Shown here piece after piece: positions 15,956 through 24,135 of a stretch of DNA of 64,000 nucleotides (position 1 is the first letter of the stretch; every line of letters begins with the position of its first letter). The position numbers and the translations under genes are program-made. The notes under the pieces were generated by a model. It ran no database searches. It had not been told where the DNA came from and saw only the letters and a list, made by a program, of their open reading frames with translations. This stretch comes from Streptomyces ferrugineus. Its GTDB lineage: Bacteria > Actinomycetota > Actinomycetes > Streptomycetales > Streptomycetaceae. The stretch covers positions 9,027,001 to 9,091,000 of the forward strand of contig NZ_CP063373.1 of the NCBI RefSeq assembly GCF_015160855.1. Reading direction: 5' to 3'.

Positions 15956-17140
15956 TTGGCGTCGCACCGCAAGTCGCGTCCCGCGAGTACGCGCGTAGCC
16001 GGCATACGGACCCCCGCCCTCGCCACGGCGGCCCTCACGTCCGTGGCCCTGCTGTCCCAGACGGCCGACGCGAGCCCCTCCACGGACGACAAGCCCAGCC
16101 TCGAAGAGGTCGAGAAGAAAGTCGACGACCTCTACCGCCAGGCGGAGTCGGCGACGGAGAAGTACAACGCGGCCAAGGAGAAGACCGCGAAGCAGCGCAA
16201 GCGCGTCGACACCCTCCTCGACGACGTCGCCCAGCGCACCCAGAAGCTCAACGACGCGCGCGAGGAGTTCGGCCGCTCCGCCGCCGCCCAGTACCGCACC
16301 GGAGCCACCGCGCCCGACACGGCGACCTTCCTCCTGGCGGACACCCCGCAGGACTACTTCGACCAGAACCAGCTGATGGGTCGCATGACGGCCCGTCAAC
16401 AGGAGTCGGTCGACGAGTACTTCACCCAGCAGTCCGCGACGATGAAGAAGCGCCAGGAGGCCACCCAGAGCCTCCAGACGCTCACGGAGTCGCAGAACGA
16501 CCTGCAGACCGCCAAGACCACGGTCCAGCAGAAGCTCTCCGACGCACGCGAACTTCTCTCGAAGCTGACGGCGGAGGAAAAGGCCCGCCTCGCCGCGATC
16601 GAGAAGCGCAAGCAGGAGGAGGCGGCGCGCAAGGCCGCCGAGCTGGCCCGACAGCAGGCGGAGGCCGAGGCCGAGCGCGAGCGCCAGGAGGCCGCCGCCC
16701 AGCAGCAGGAGACCACCGAGCCCCCGGCCGACTCCGGCACCTCGGACTCGTCCTCCTCGTCCTCCTCGGACTCCTCGTACGCCACCAAGGCCGAGAAGGC
16801 CCTGGCCTTCGCCCGCTCCCAGATGGGCAAGCCGTACGTCTGGGGCGCCACCGGCCCCGACTCCTACGACTGCTCCGGCCTCACCCAGGCCGCCTGGAAG
16901 GCCGCCGGCGTGGACATCCCCCGCGTCACCTACGACCAGGTCAACGCAGGCACCACGGTCTCCCTGGCCAATGCCCGACCCGGCGACCTGATCTTCTTCT
17001 ACGACGACGTCACCCACGTGGGCATCTACATCGGCAACGGCATGATGATCCACGCCCCGAAGCCCGGCACCTACGTCCGCGAGGAGTCGATCTACTACGA
17101 CGGCGAGTCGTCGATCCACAGCGTGGTCCGCCCCGCTTGA
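15956..17140 (+). CDS. NlpC/P60 cell-wall hydrolase, riboswitch-controlled
   Basis: A 394-residue secreted peptidoglycan endopeptidase. It has a signal peptide (HRKSRP, then a hydrophobic core ending near TADAS), a coiled coil of about 200 residues (EEVEKKVDDLYRQ onward), a Ser/Thr linker and a C-terminal NlpC/P60 domain. The catalytic Cys306 is in YDCSGLT and His354 in THVGIYIG. The coiled coil probably keeps the enzyme at a regulated site, as in RipA-like proteins. The TTG start at 15956 follows GGAAGGAG by nine bases and fits the MASHR N-terminus of related proteins. Expression is placed under the c-di-AMP riboswitch directly upstream. It is a paralogue of the protein at 19157-20227. Confidence 0.92.
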   Translation: MASHRKSRPASTRVAGIRTPALATAALTSVALLSQTADASPSTDDKPSLEEVEKKVDDLYRQAESATEKYNAAKEKTAKQRKRVDTLLDDVAQRTQKLNDAREEFGRSAAAQYRTGATAPDTATFLLADTPQDYFDQNQLMGRMTARQQESVDEYFTQQSATMKKRQEATQSLQTLTESQNDLQTAKTTVQQKLSDARELLSKLTAEEKARLAAIEKRKQEEAARKAAELARQQAEAEAERERQEAAAQQQETTEPPADSGTSDSSSSSSSDSSYATKAEKALAFARSQMGKPYVWGATGPDSYDCSGLTQAAWKAAGVDIPRVTYDQVNAGTTVSLANARPGDLIFFYDDVTHVGIYIGNGMMIHAPKPGTYVREESIYYDGESSIHSVVRPA

Positions 17141-17148
17141 CGCTCACG

Positions 17149-17185
17149 CACGCGCGCGTGGCCGTCTCTCGGGCACGCGCGCGTG
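17149..17185. terminator. Hairpin from paired CACGCGCGCGTG palindromes
   Basis: Two identical 12-base palindromes (17149-17160 and 17174-17185) lie nine bases after the P60 stop and can pair with each other across a 13-base loop. A terminator is the likeliest role. The alternating CG tracts could also adopt Z-DNA. Confidence 0.55.
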
Positions 17186-17307
17186 AAACGCTACGCCGCG
17201 CAGGCTGCGGGTGAACGCACCCGTATGCGCTACACGCACCCCCACTCAGCCCCACAGGCCGCCGCAGGCACCCCTCACAGCCCCACCACGCCCATAGCAT
17301 CGGCCCC

Positions 17308-18336
17308 ATGCCCGCCAGCACCACCCCCACCTCCCCCCTGCACACCTGGTGGTCGCAGCGACCCCCCACAGCCGGCGCCGCCGTCATGGCCACCGGCGTC
17401 ATCTCGGTAGCCCTGCACCAGTCGGGCTACGAAACCCTGTCCCGAATCGCCCTCGGCCTGGCCTGCGTGGCCTGGCTCGCCCTCGCCGGGGACTTCATCG
17501 CCCGCCTCCTGTGGGACCGCCCCCGATGGCTCAAGGAGGCGGCCACCCCCGCCGCCCTGACCGGCATCGCCGCGACCGCGGTCCTCGGCACCCGCTTCAC
17601 CTCCCTCGGCTGGGAGCCCCTCGCCGAGGCGCTCCTGGCGCTGGCGGCCCTGTTCTGGCCCGGCCTCCTCCTGACCGTCGTACGCCGCTGGAACCACCGC
17701 ATGCCCGGCGCGGTCTTCCTGGGCTGCGTGGCCACCCAAGGGCTCGCCGTCCTGGCCGCGACAGTCGCCGCCGCCGAGAAGACGGCCTGGCCGGCCCACA
17801 TGGCTCTGGCCCTCTTCTGGCTCGGCCTGGTCCTCTACGCCGTCGCCCTGGCCCGCTTCGACCTGCGCCAGATCGCCCGAGGCGCCGGCGACCACTGGGT
17901 GGCGGGCGGCGCCATGGCCATCTCCGCCCTCGCCGGCTCGAAGCTCCTCGGCGCCGAGAGCCCCGACCTGTACCTCTGGAACAACGACGACACCGACATC
18001 CTGCGCAAGGTGACCGCCGCCCTGCTCGTCCTCGACCTGACCTGGTACGCCGTCCTGCTCATCGCCGAGTTCCTGTGGCCACGCCCGCGCTACGACGTAC
18101 GCCGCTGGGCGACCGTGTTCCCCATGGCAATGACGGCCGCGGCGACGCTCTCCGTCGCCACCGCCTTGGACGTCCCATGGCTCGAGACCCCGGGCGAGGC
18201 ACTGACGTGGATCGCCGTGGCGGCATGGCTCGCGGCCACCGCAGCCGCCGTACGGAGCTACACCCGCCGCCCATCCGGGGACGGCACCGGAGCACCGCCT
18301 CCCGAGACCGGCGTCAGGTCCACAGCACGGCGATGA
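17308..18336 (+). CDS. Tellurite-resistance/dicarboxylate transporter (TDT/TehA-like) family membrane protein
   Basis: A 342-residue integral membrane protein with about nine to ten hydrophobic segments, the layout of the TDT (TehA/SLAC1-like) family. Landmarks include HWVAGGAMAISALAGSKL in the middle and LLVLDLTWYAVLLIAEF later. Family members move C4-dicarboxylates, sulfite or small anions; the substrate cannot be read from sequence. Start is the ATG at 17308, within a short run of Pro/Thr codons and without a strong ribosome site. Its 3' end overlaps the converging gene at 18314 by 23 bases, so neither gene can have a terminator between them. Confidence is high for the membrane protein and moderate for the family. 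Confidence 0.7.
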   Translation: MPASTTPTSPLHTWWSQRPPTAGAAVMATGVISVALHQSGYETLSRIALGLACVAWLALAGDFIARLLWDRPRWLKEAATPAALTGIAATAVLGTRFTSLGWEPLAEALLALAALFWPGLLLTVVRRWNHRMPGAVFLGCVATQGLAVLAATVAAAEKTAWPAHMALALFWLGLVLYAVALARFDLRQIARGAGDHWVAGGAMAISALAGSKLLGAESPDLYLWNNDDTDILRKVTAALLVLDLTWYAVLLIAEFLWPRPRYDVRRWATVFPMAMTAAATLSVATALDVPWLETPGEALTWIAVAAWLAATAAAVRSYTRRPSGDGTGAPPPETGVRSTARR

Positions 18337-18667
18337 AGACGTTCGCCATGGTCAGCAGCCCGACCGCCCCGAAGAGCCGCTTGTCCACCGTCTCCTCGTC
18401 CCGCTTCACATAGACGAGCCCGAGAATCACGATCAGCAGCGCCAGCTTCACGCCGATCTTGATGTTGTTGACGGACTGGTCGTCCGCCTGGTTGAGGCCG
18501 ACGAGGATCACCCCGGTGACCAGCATGGTCAGCGCGCCGTGCAGCATCGCGGGCACGAACCGGGCGGTGCCCTGCCCCATCGCCTTCATCTGGGTGAAGA
18601 AGCCACCGAGCAGCGCGGCGATGCCGATGATGTGCAGACCGACGAACAGGTGGATGAGTACGTCCAT
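18314..18667 (-). CDS. Small integral membrane protein, four transmembrane segments
   Basis: A 117-residue protein with four hydrophobic helices: LIHLFVGLHIIGIAALLGGFF, MLHGALTMLVTGVILVGL, IGVKLALLIVILGLVYV and GAVGLLTMANVFIAVLW. A short acidic and basic loop (KRDEETVDKRL) lies before the last. This layout is common in actinobacterial conserved membrane proteins of unknown function. A His in the first helix and another before the second might bind a cofactor, but that is only a possibility. The start is the ATG at 18667, the first residue of a plausible membrane protein; a weak GGAG-like ribosome site precedes it. It overlaps the converging transporter gene by 23 bases. Confidence 0.72.
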   Translation of the reverse strand: MDVLIHLFVGLHIIGIAALLGGFFTQMKAMGQGTARFVPAMLHGALTMLVTGVILVGLNQADDQSVNNIKIGVKLALLIVILGLVYVKRDEETVDKRLFGAVGLLTMANVFIAVLWT

Positions 18668-19156
18668 GGAGCCGGAGCCTAGCCACCACGGAGAGTCCAC
18701 CCGACACCGCCCTGTACGTGCCCGCCCCACCCTCGGTCCCGCATATATGCGCGCCATAGCACCCCGCGGCCCCCACGCACCCGCTGAACCGCCACATCGG
18801 TCAGCACTCAGCGTGAACACGACGCCCTCTTCTCGGGATCAAGCTCACTTACGGTCACCCGCGGTCCGCTCCCAGCAGTTCCGCACAACCCGTCACCGAC
18901 CCGACACGGCGAGGTTTAGCGTCCTCCACCAGGTGACCGGCTCCCCACCGCCGCCCGGGCCAGGGGCGGCAGTCGGACACCACCGCCGAAAAAGGTCCGG
19001 CGGCGGCCTGCTCCCCCTGTGCCGGCCGCCGCCGGACGCGTCACCCGCCCCCGGGCGGTCGTACGTCCGCTCCCCCCAGGCGCTCGTACACCCGCCGCTC
19101 CCGCGGGGCGGGCGTACGCGGGGCGAGGCGGTCGTACGAAAGGACGTGCAGTCCAC
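18668..19156. other. Intergenic region and structured 5' leader of second NlpC/P60 gene
   Basis: These 489 bases lie between divergent genes. The half nearest the P60 gene holds a perfect 14-bp inverted repeat (18995-19008 with 19024-19037), then further GC-rich stems and four CGTAC-containing segments before the start codon. The conserved ydaO blocks seen upstream of the first P60 gene are absent. I found no coding sequence. Confidence 0.45.
18995..19037 (+). terminator. 14-bp perfect hairpin in the P60 leader (attenuator-like)
   Basis: GTCCGGCGGCGGCC (18995-19008) pairs perfectly with GGCCGCCGCCGGAC (19024-19037) around a 15-base loop. It lies 120 bases upstream of the GTG start. A role as transcription attenuator or mRNA-stability element is inferred from position and strength. 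Confidence 0.45.
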
Positions 19157-20227
19157 GTGGCAGCGCACCGAAAGCCCCGTCGGCGCTCGGCCGGCGGTAT
19201 CGGCAGTGTCGGCGGCAGTACGGCCCGCACGGCATGGACGATCGCACTCGCGGGCGCGGCGACGGCGACGGGCTTCGACGGGACCGGGCACGCCGACCCG
19301 CAGCTCACACCGGCGCAGGTGAAGGCGAAGGTGGACAAGCTGTACCAGGAGGCGGAGGTCGCCACCGAGAAGTACAACGGGGCGAAGGAGAAGGCGGACG
19401 CGGCCGAGCAGCGCGTCAGGGCGCTCCAGGACGAGGCCGCCCGCAGGACGGACGAGCTCAACTCGGCTCGGGACGCACTCGGTTCGATGGCCGCGGCACA
19501 CTACCGCGACGGCGGCCTCGACCCGGCCCTCCAGCTCGCGCTCTCCGAGGACCCCGACCGCTATCTCGACGGCGCGGAGTTCGCCGAACGCGCCGGCAAC
19601 CGCCAGGCGGCCTCCGTGGCGAGCGTCCGCAGGCAACTACGCGAGATCGAGCAGTTGCGCGGCGCCGCCCACATCGAACTGACCTCGCTGAAGTCCCGCC
19701 AGGCCGAGCTGAAACGCCACAAGAAGACGATCACCGGCAAGCTGGACACCGCCCGCACCCTGCTGGCGCGGCTGACCGCCGAGGAGCGGGCCCGGCTCCA
19801 GCACAGCGGCACGGACCGCGCCGCCCGCTCCTCGACAAGCGCCCGCGACGCCCTGACCGCCACCGTCCAGGCGCCCAACTCCCGGGCGGCGGACGCCATT
19901 TCCTACGCCTACGCCAAACTCGGCAGCCCTTACGTCTGGGGCGCGACCGGCCCGAACGCCTTCGACTGCTCCGGCCTCACCCAGGCCGCCTACCGCTCGG
20001 CGGGCATCTCCCTGCCCCGCACGACCTACTCCCAGATCGACGCCGGCCGCCGTGTCTCCCGCTCCGAACTGCTCCCGGGCGACCTGGTGTTCTTCTACTC
20101 CAGCATCAGCCACGTCGGCCTGTACATCGGCAACGGCCAGATGATCCACGCCCCGAACCCCTCGGCCCCGGTCCGGGTGGCCCCGCTGGACGAGATGCCG
20201 TTCGCGGGGGCGACGCGGGTGGTGTGA
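19157..20227 (+). CDS. NlpC/P60 cell-wall hydrolase, second paralogue
   Basis: A 356-residue secreted peptidoglycan endopeptidase closely resembling the protein at 15956-17140. After an Arg-rich N-terminus and hydrophobic signal region (TARTAWTIALAGAATATG) comes a coiled coil starting at TPAQVKAKVDKLYQEAEVATEKYN. The C-terminal NlpC/P60 domain has catalytic Cys271 (FDCSGLT) and His319 (SHVGLYIG). The start is the GTG at 19157, giving the typical MAAHRKP N-terminus; AAAGGA lies about 12 bases upstream. The leader is long and structured but lacks a ydaO riboswitch, so the two paralogues are probably regulated differently. The stop codon lies inside a hairpin shared with the converging response regulator gene. 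Confidence 0.9.
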   Translation: MAAHRKPRRRSAGGIGSVGGSTARTAWTIALAGAATATGFDGTGHADPQLTPAQVKAKVDKLYQEAEVATEKYNGAKEKADAAEQRVRALQDEAARRTDELNSARDALGSMAAAHYRDGGLDPALQLALSEDPDRYLDGAEFAERAGNRQAASVASVRRQLREIEQLRGAAHIELTSLKSRQAELKRHKKTITGKLDTARTLLARLTAEERARLQHSGTDRAARSSTSARDALTATVQAPNSRAADAISYAYAKLGSPYVWGATGPNAFDCSGLTQAAYRSAGISLPRTTYSQIDAGRRVSRSELLPGDLVFFYSSISHVGLYIGNGQMIHAPNPSAPVRVAPLDEMPFAGATRVV

Positions 20228-20273
20228 GCCGGCACCCCGGCATCGCGCCCCGCGCCGGGCCCCGGCTCACACC
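20221..20273. terminator. Bidirectional terminator overlapping both stop codons
   Basis: GGTGTGAGCCGG (20221-20232) and CCGGCTCACACC (20262-20273) form a perfect 12-bp stem. The left arm contains the stop of the NlpC/P60 gene and the right arm that of the response regulator gene, so the terminator is built into both coding ends. Confidence 0.75.
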
Positions 20274-20986
20274 AGACGCCGCGCCGTGGCCCACCGGGTC
20301 AGCTCGTGCCGGTTCGAGAGCTGGAGCTTGCGGAGCACCGCCGAGACATGGGACTCGACCGTCTTCACGGAGATGAAGAGCTGCTTGGCGATCTCCTTGT
20401 ACGCGTACCCCCGCGCGATCAGCCGCAGCACCTCCCGCTCGCGCTGGGTGAGCCGGTCCAGGTCCTCGTCGACCGGCGGCGCGTCCGTCGACGCGAACGC
20501 GTCCAGCACGAACCCGGCGAGGCGTGGCGAGAACACCGCGTCGCCGTCCTGGACCCGGAAGATGGAGTCGACCAGGTCCGTGCCGGTGATCGTCTTCGTC
20601 ACATAGCCGCGCGCACCGCCGCGGATCACCCCGATGACGTCCTCCGCCGCGTCCGAGACGGACAGCGCGAGAAAGCGCACGGGCTGCTCTGCGTCGGCCA
20701 TCAACGGGGCGCAGCGGCGCAGGACTTCGACCCCGCCGCCGCCCGGGAGGTGCACATCGAGAAGGACCACCTCGGGCCGGGTCGCGGTGATGACCGTGAC
20801 CGCCTGGTCGACGTCCGCGGCCTCGCCGACGACCTCGACTCCGGTCTGCTCGGTGCGGCCGATCTCGGCCTGGACTCCGGTACGGAACATCCGGTGGTCG
20901 TCGACGAGGACCACGCGCACATGCCGCTCGCCCGTGCTCCCGCCGGTCGGCTCCACCGGCTCGTTCGCCTCGGTCGGCTCGCTCAT
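20267..20986 (-). CDS. LuxR/NarL-family response regulator
   Basis: A 239-residue two-component regulator. The receiver domain has the acidic pair at Asp29-Asp30 and the phospho-acceptor Asp77 (VVLLDVHLP). The C-terminal LuxR-type helix-turn-helix spans about 172-236 and contains LTQREREVLRLIARGYAYKEIAKQL. The ATG at 20986 overlaps the stop of the upstream sensor kinase gene in an ATGA arrangement, so the two are translationally coupled and form one two-component system. The targets probably include the divergent PspC-domain gene at 22452, since such pairs often regulate the membrane proteins beside them; that is inference. Confidence 0.9.
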   Translation of the reverse strand: MSEPTEANEPVEPTGGSTGERHVRVVLVDDHRMFRTGVQAEIGRTEQTGVEVVGEAADVDQAVTVITATRPEVVLLDVHLPGGGGVEVLRRCAPLMADAEQPVRFLALSVSDAAEDVIGVIRGGARGYVTKTITGTDLVDSIFRVQDGDAVFSPRLAGFVLDAFASTDAPPVDEDLDRLTQREREVLRLIARGYAYKEIAKQLFISVKTVESHVSAVLRKLQLSNRHELTRWATARRLV

Positions 20987-22272
20987 GACGTCTTCTCCGC
21001 CCTCTCCATCTCCAGCTCGACCTCCGTGCCGCCGTCGGGCACCGCCCGCAGTCGGGCCGTACCGCCGTTGCGCTCCATGCGGCCGATGATCGATTCTCTA
21101 ACGCCCATGCGGTCGGCGGGTATCGAGTCGAGGTCGAAGCCCGGACCGCGGTCCCGGACGGACACGAAGACGGTCTTTCCCTCCACCTCGGCGTAGACCT
21201 GCACGGCGCCGCCCTCGCCACCGTACTTCGCGGCGTTCACCATCGCCTCGCGCGCGGCCTGCATCTGTGCGCCGATTCTCTCGTCGAGCGGGCAGTCGCC
21301 GACGACCACCACCTCTATGGGGACGCCGTGCTTGTCCTCCACCTCGGCGGCGTTGCGCCGCACGGCGTCGGCGAGGTTCGCCGGCTCGTCCGCCTCGTCC
21401 TTGCCGGTGCCCTCGGGCTTGTAGAGCCAGGTGCGCAGGTCGCGCTCCTGGGCGCGGGCGAGGCGGCGGACCTCGTTCGCGTTCTCCGCGTTGCGCTGGA
21501 TCAGGGTCAGGGTGTGCAGCACCGAGTCATGGACGTGCGCGGCGACCTCGGCGCGCTCCTGGGCGCGGATGCGCATCAGGCGTTCCTCGGAGAGGTCCTG
21601 GGTCATCCGGACCAGATACGGCCCCGCGAGGAGCGTTATGCCGACGAGGACCGCGAGGGCCGCTTGCAGGACGGAGCCGAGGTGGGCGGCGGAGCCCTGG
21701 AGGACGAAGATGCCGGAGACGCCGGCCGTGACCAGCACGACGCCGCCCGCGGCCCGCAGCAGGGTGAGGGTGCGCCGATGCCGGCCGACCTCCATCCAGC
21801 GGGCCCGGCGGGCGTTGTCCGCCTGGCGCCAGACCAGGGCGACGCCGGCGCCGACCAGTACGGCGGGCAGCAGATAGGCCTTGGCGCCGTTGCCCAGATC
21901 CACGCTGCCGACGAAGACCATCGCCACGGCCACCATCAGCAGCAGCGCGACGATCTGTCCCTTGTCCGGCTTGCGGGCTACGAGTCTGCGGCGGCCGTCG
22001 GCCGCGGTCTCGGTGGCGAAGGGGGAAGGCCGCTGCGCGTCGACACCGCCGACGCCGAGCGGCACGAAGAACCAGAACGCGGCATACAGCAGCGCGCCGA
22101 GGCCGTCCGCCATGAACAGGCCGACGAAGACGAGCCGCACCCAGATGACGGGCAGGCCGAGATGCCCGGCCAGCCCCCGCGCCACGCCCCCGAGCCAGCG
22201 TCCGTCACTGCTGCGGTAGAGCTTGCGCGGCGGCCGCGGTTCGGCGAGTGGCGGTGCTGCGGCTTCCGGCAT
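20983..22272 (-). CDS. PspC-domain sensor histidine kinase
   Basis: A 429-residue membrane sensor kinase. A PspC domain occupies residues 17-75 (KLYRSSDGRWLGGVARGLAGHL...AFWFFVPLG). Four further hydrophobic segments follow, then a HisKA_3-type dimerisation region with His248 (AHVHDSVLHTL). The ATPase domain ends the protein, with AREAMVNAAKYG and DRGPGF. PspC domains respond to envelope stress or lipid state in phage-shock-type systems. I use the ATG at 22272. An ATG at 22308 twelve codons upstream is equally possible, because neither has a ribosome site and a leaderless message is likely. It is coupled to the response regulator at 20986. Confidence 0.88.
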   Translation of the reverse strand: MPEAAAPPLAEPRPPRKLYRSSDGRWLGGVARGLAGHLGLPVIWVRLVFVGLFMADGLGALLYAAFWFFVPLGVGGVDAQRPSPFATETAADGRRRLVARKPDKGQIVALLLMVAVAMVFVGSVDLGNGAKAYLLPAVLVGAGVALVWRQADNARRARWMEVGRHRRTLTLLRAAGGVVLVTAGVSGIFVLQGSAAHLGSVLQAALAVLVGITLLAGPYLVRMTQDLSEERLMRIRAQERAEVAAHVHDSVLHTLTLIQRNAENANEVRRLARAQERDLRTWLYKPEGTGKDEADEPANLADAVRRNAAEVEDKHGVPIEVVVVGDCPLDERIGAQMQAAREAMVNAAKYGGEGGAVQVYAEVEGKTVFVSVRDRGPGFDLDSIPADRMGVRESIIGRMERNGGTARLRAVPDGGTEVELEMERAEKTS

Positions 22273-22451
22273 GCCATCGATGTTCACACGCCCGGCCGAG
22301 CGGGGCATCAGGGTCGACCCCCTAGACTCCCCTGATCTTCGGGGCCGCCCGCCTCGAACGCTTCCCCGGTCCCCGCCTCAGGGCGGATATCAGGGTCCGA
22401 CCAGGGTCATTCCCACTCCCGCCGGGCCGACCCGCCCGTCACCATGGACAC

Positions 22452-23885
22452 ATGACTGATCACCAGCACGCCGCGGACTCCGTGCCCGGGCCGGACGCCG
22501 TGCCCCCCGCGGGCACGCCGTCCGGTCCGGCACCCGCGAGCGCCGCGGGTGAGGAGCCGCGCGCACCCGCGGGCGCGGAAGCAGCGGCATCCCCGGAAGC
22601 GGCCCCGCTCGCCCCGCCGCACAGGTTCCGGCGCGACCGGCGGCACAAGATGCTGGCCGGCGTGTGCGCCGGGCTCGGGCGGCAGTGCGACATGGACCCG
22701 GTGTTCTTCCGGATCACCCTCGCCGTGCTCTCCGCGACCGGCGGCCTCGGCCTCATCTTCTACGGCTTCGCCTGGCTCTTCGTCCCGTACGACGACGAGG
22801 ACGAGAACGAGGTGCGCAAGCTGCTGACCGGCCGCGTCGACGGCCAGGCGCTGACGGCCGTGCTGTTCGCGCTGGTCGGCTGCGGGGTCCTCCTGACGAT
22901 GCTGAGCAACGGCGGCGTGCTGGCCTTCGCCGTGGTGCTCTCCCTCCTCGTCGCCGGCGCCGGCTACTGGTCACGGCACCGCGGCACCCCCGACCCCGAC
23001 CCCCTCGCCGCCCAGGCGGTCGCCGACGCCCCACCGGAGGCCCAGGCCCCGCCGGTCCCCGCCGCCTACCCCTCCTGGTGGCGCGACCCCATCGTCAAGG
23101 ACGGCACCCACGAGGGCGGCACGGGCTATCTCTGGGGTCCCCGCGACTCCCGCGACCGCGACATCGCGGCGGCGGTCAACATCGGTCTCGGCGCCACATG
23201 GGCCAGCCGCCAGGACATAGGGGCCCGACGCCCGCCCCAGCCCAAGCCTCGCGGCCCTCGCTGGATCGGCGGCTGGGTGTTCCTGCTGGCCATCCTCGCG
23301 GGCGCGCTGGGCACGGGCGGGACCTGGGAGGACCACTCCCTCAGCGCCAGCCTCCAGACCGGCCTGGCGTGCGCGCTGCTGGTGATAGGGCTGGGCATCG
23401 CGATCAGCGCGTTCCTGGGCCGCACGGGGGCGGGCTCGGTCTTCCTGGCGATCATCACCGCGGGCCTGCTGGCGGCCTCGGCCGCCCTCCCCAAGGACAT
23501 AGGCACCCGGTGGGTCGAACGGGACTGGCGCCCGGCAGCAGTGGCGGACGTACGGAACCAGTACGACCTGGGGACCGGGGTCGGCACCCTGGACCTGACC
23601 GGACTGGAGTTCGCCAAGGGCCAGACGGTGACGACGAGAGCCGACGTGGGTGTCGGCCAGCTCAAGGTGATCGTCCCCAAGGACGCGACCGTGAAGGTGA
23701 GCATCGACGTGGGCGTCGGAGACATCCAGCTGCCGGGCGACGACGAACAGGACGTGGACGTGGCTCCGGGCAAGCACAAGGAACTGACCCTGCCCCCGCC
23801 CACGGGCACCAAGAGCGCGGGCATTCTGGACCTCGACCTGAGCGTCGGGGTCGGACAGGCGGAGGTGAGCCGTGCTGCGTCATGA
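22452..23885 (+). CDS. PspC-domain membrane protein with C-terminal adhesin-like/LiaF-type domain
   Basis: A 477-residue membrane protein. A Pro/Ala-rich cytoplasmic start is followed by a PspC domain (RDRRHKMLAGVCAGLGRQC...GFAWLFVPYD, residues about 60-116), several transmembrane segments, a loop with conserved SWWRDPIVKDG, and a beta-rich tail with repeated short motifs (ADVGVGQLKVIVP, IDVGVGDIQLP, LSVGVGQAEVS). That tail resembles the toastrack domain of LiaF-type proteins. The gene is divergent from the PspC-fused sensor kinase, so sensor, regulator and this protein probably form one envelope-stress circuit. The ATG at 22452 is used because an ATG eight bases earlier meets a stop after three codons. 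Confidence 0.83.
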   Translation: MTDHQHAADSVPGPDAVPPAGTPSGPAPASAAGEEPRAPAGAEAAASPEAAPLAPPHRFRRDRRHKMLAGVCAGLGRQCDMDPVFFRITLAVLSATGGLGLIFYGFAWLFVPYDDEDENEVRKLLTGRVDGQALTAVLFALVGCGVLLTMLSNGGVLAFAVVLSLLVAGAGYWSRHRGTPDPDPLAAQAVADAPPEAQAPPVPAAYPSWWRDPIVKDGTHEGGTGYLWGPRDSRDRDIAAAVNIGLGATWASRQDIGARRPPQPKPRGPRWIGGWVFLLAILAGALGTGGTWEDHSLSASLQTGLACALLVIGLGIAISAFLGRTGAGSVFLAIITAGLLAASAALPKDIGTRWVERDWRPAAVADVRNQYDLGTGVGTLDLTGLEFAKGQTVTTRADVGVGQLKVIVPKDATVKVSIDVGVGDIQLPGDDEQDVDVAPGKHKELTLPPPTGTKSAGILDLDLSVGVGQAEVSRAAS

Positions 23886-24123
23886 GTTCCAGCCCGGAAG
23901 GCTGGTCGCCGGCTCCTTCCTGACCGTCGCGGGCATCGCCTACATCGGGGACGCGAACGACGCCTGGGAGACACCGTGGTTCGCGGTGATCCCCCTGGTC
24001 GTCTTCGGCCTGCTCCTGGCCGGCGTGACAGCACTGCTGACCCGGGCGATACGCAAGCGCCGCCGCTCAGCGGGCACCCAGCAGACGCCCACCCCACCCC
24101 CACGAGCGACGACACACGACTGA
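23872..24123 (+). CDS. Small two-helix membrane protein
   Basis: An 83-residue protein with two hydrophobic segments (LVAGSFLTVAGIAYIG and FAVIPLVVFGLLLAGVTALL) and a basic, Pro/Thr-rich tail. It starts at a GTG 14 bases inside the 3' end of the PspC-domain gene, with GGAGG seven to eight bases upstream, so it is translationally coupled to that gene. The coupling suggests a partner subunit of the PspC-domain protein. I do not recognise a family and no functional motif is visible. The stop is 12 bases from the converging DoxX gene. Confidence 0.75.
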   Translation: MLRHEFQPGRLVAGSFLTVAGIAYIGDANDAWETPWFAVIPLVVFGLLLAGVTALLTRAIRKRRRSAGTQQTPTPPPRATTHD

Positions 24124-24135
24124 CGGCCGGCGGTG

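Noticed and set aside
18821..19156. Second ydaO riboswitch before the NlpC/P60 gene at 19157
   Set aside because: None of the conserved blocks (GGGTGAATCGG, AGCTAACTCGGTAGGCG) is present; only an unrelated GC-rich hairpin is seen.
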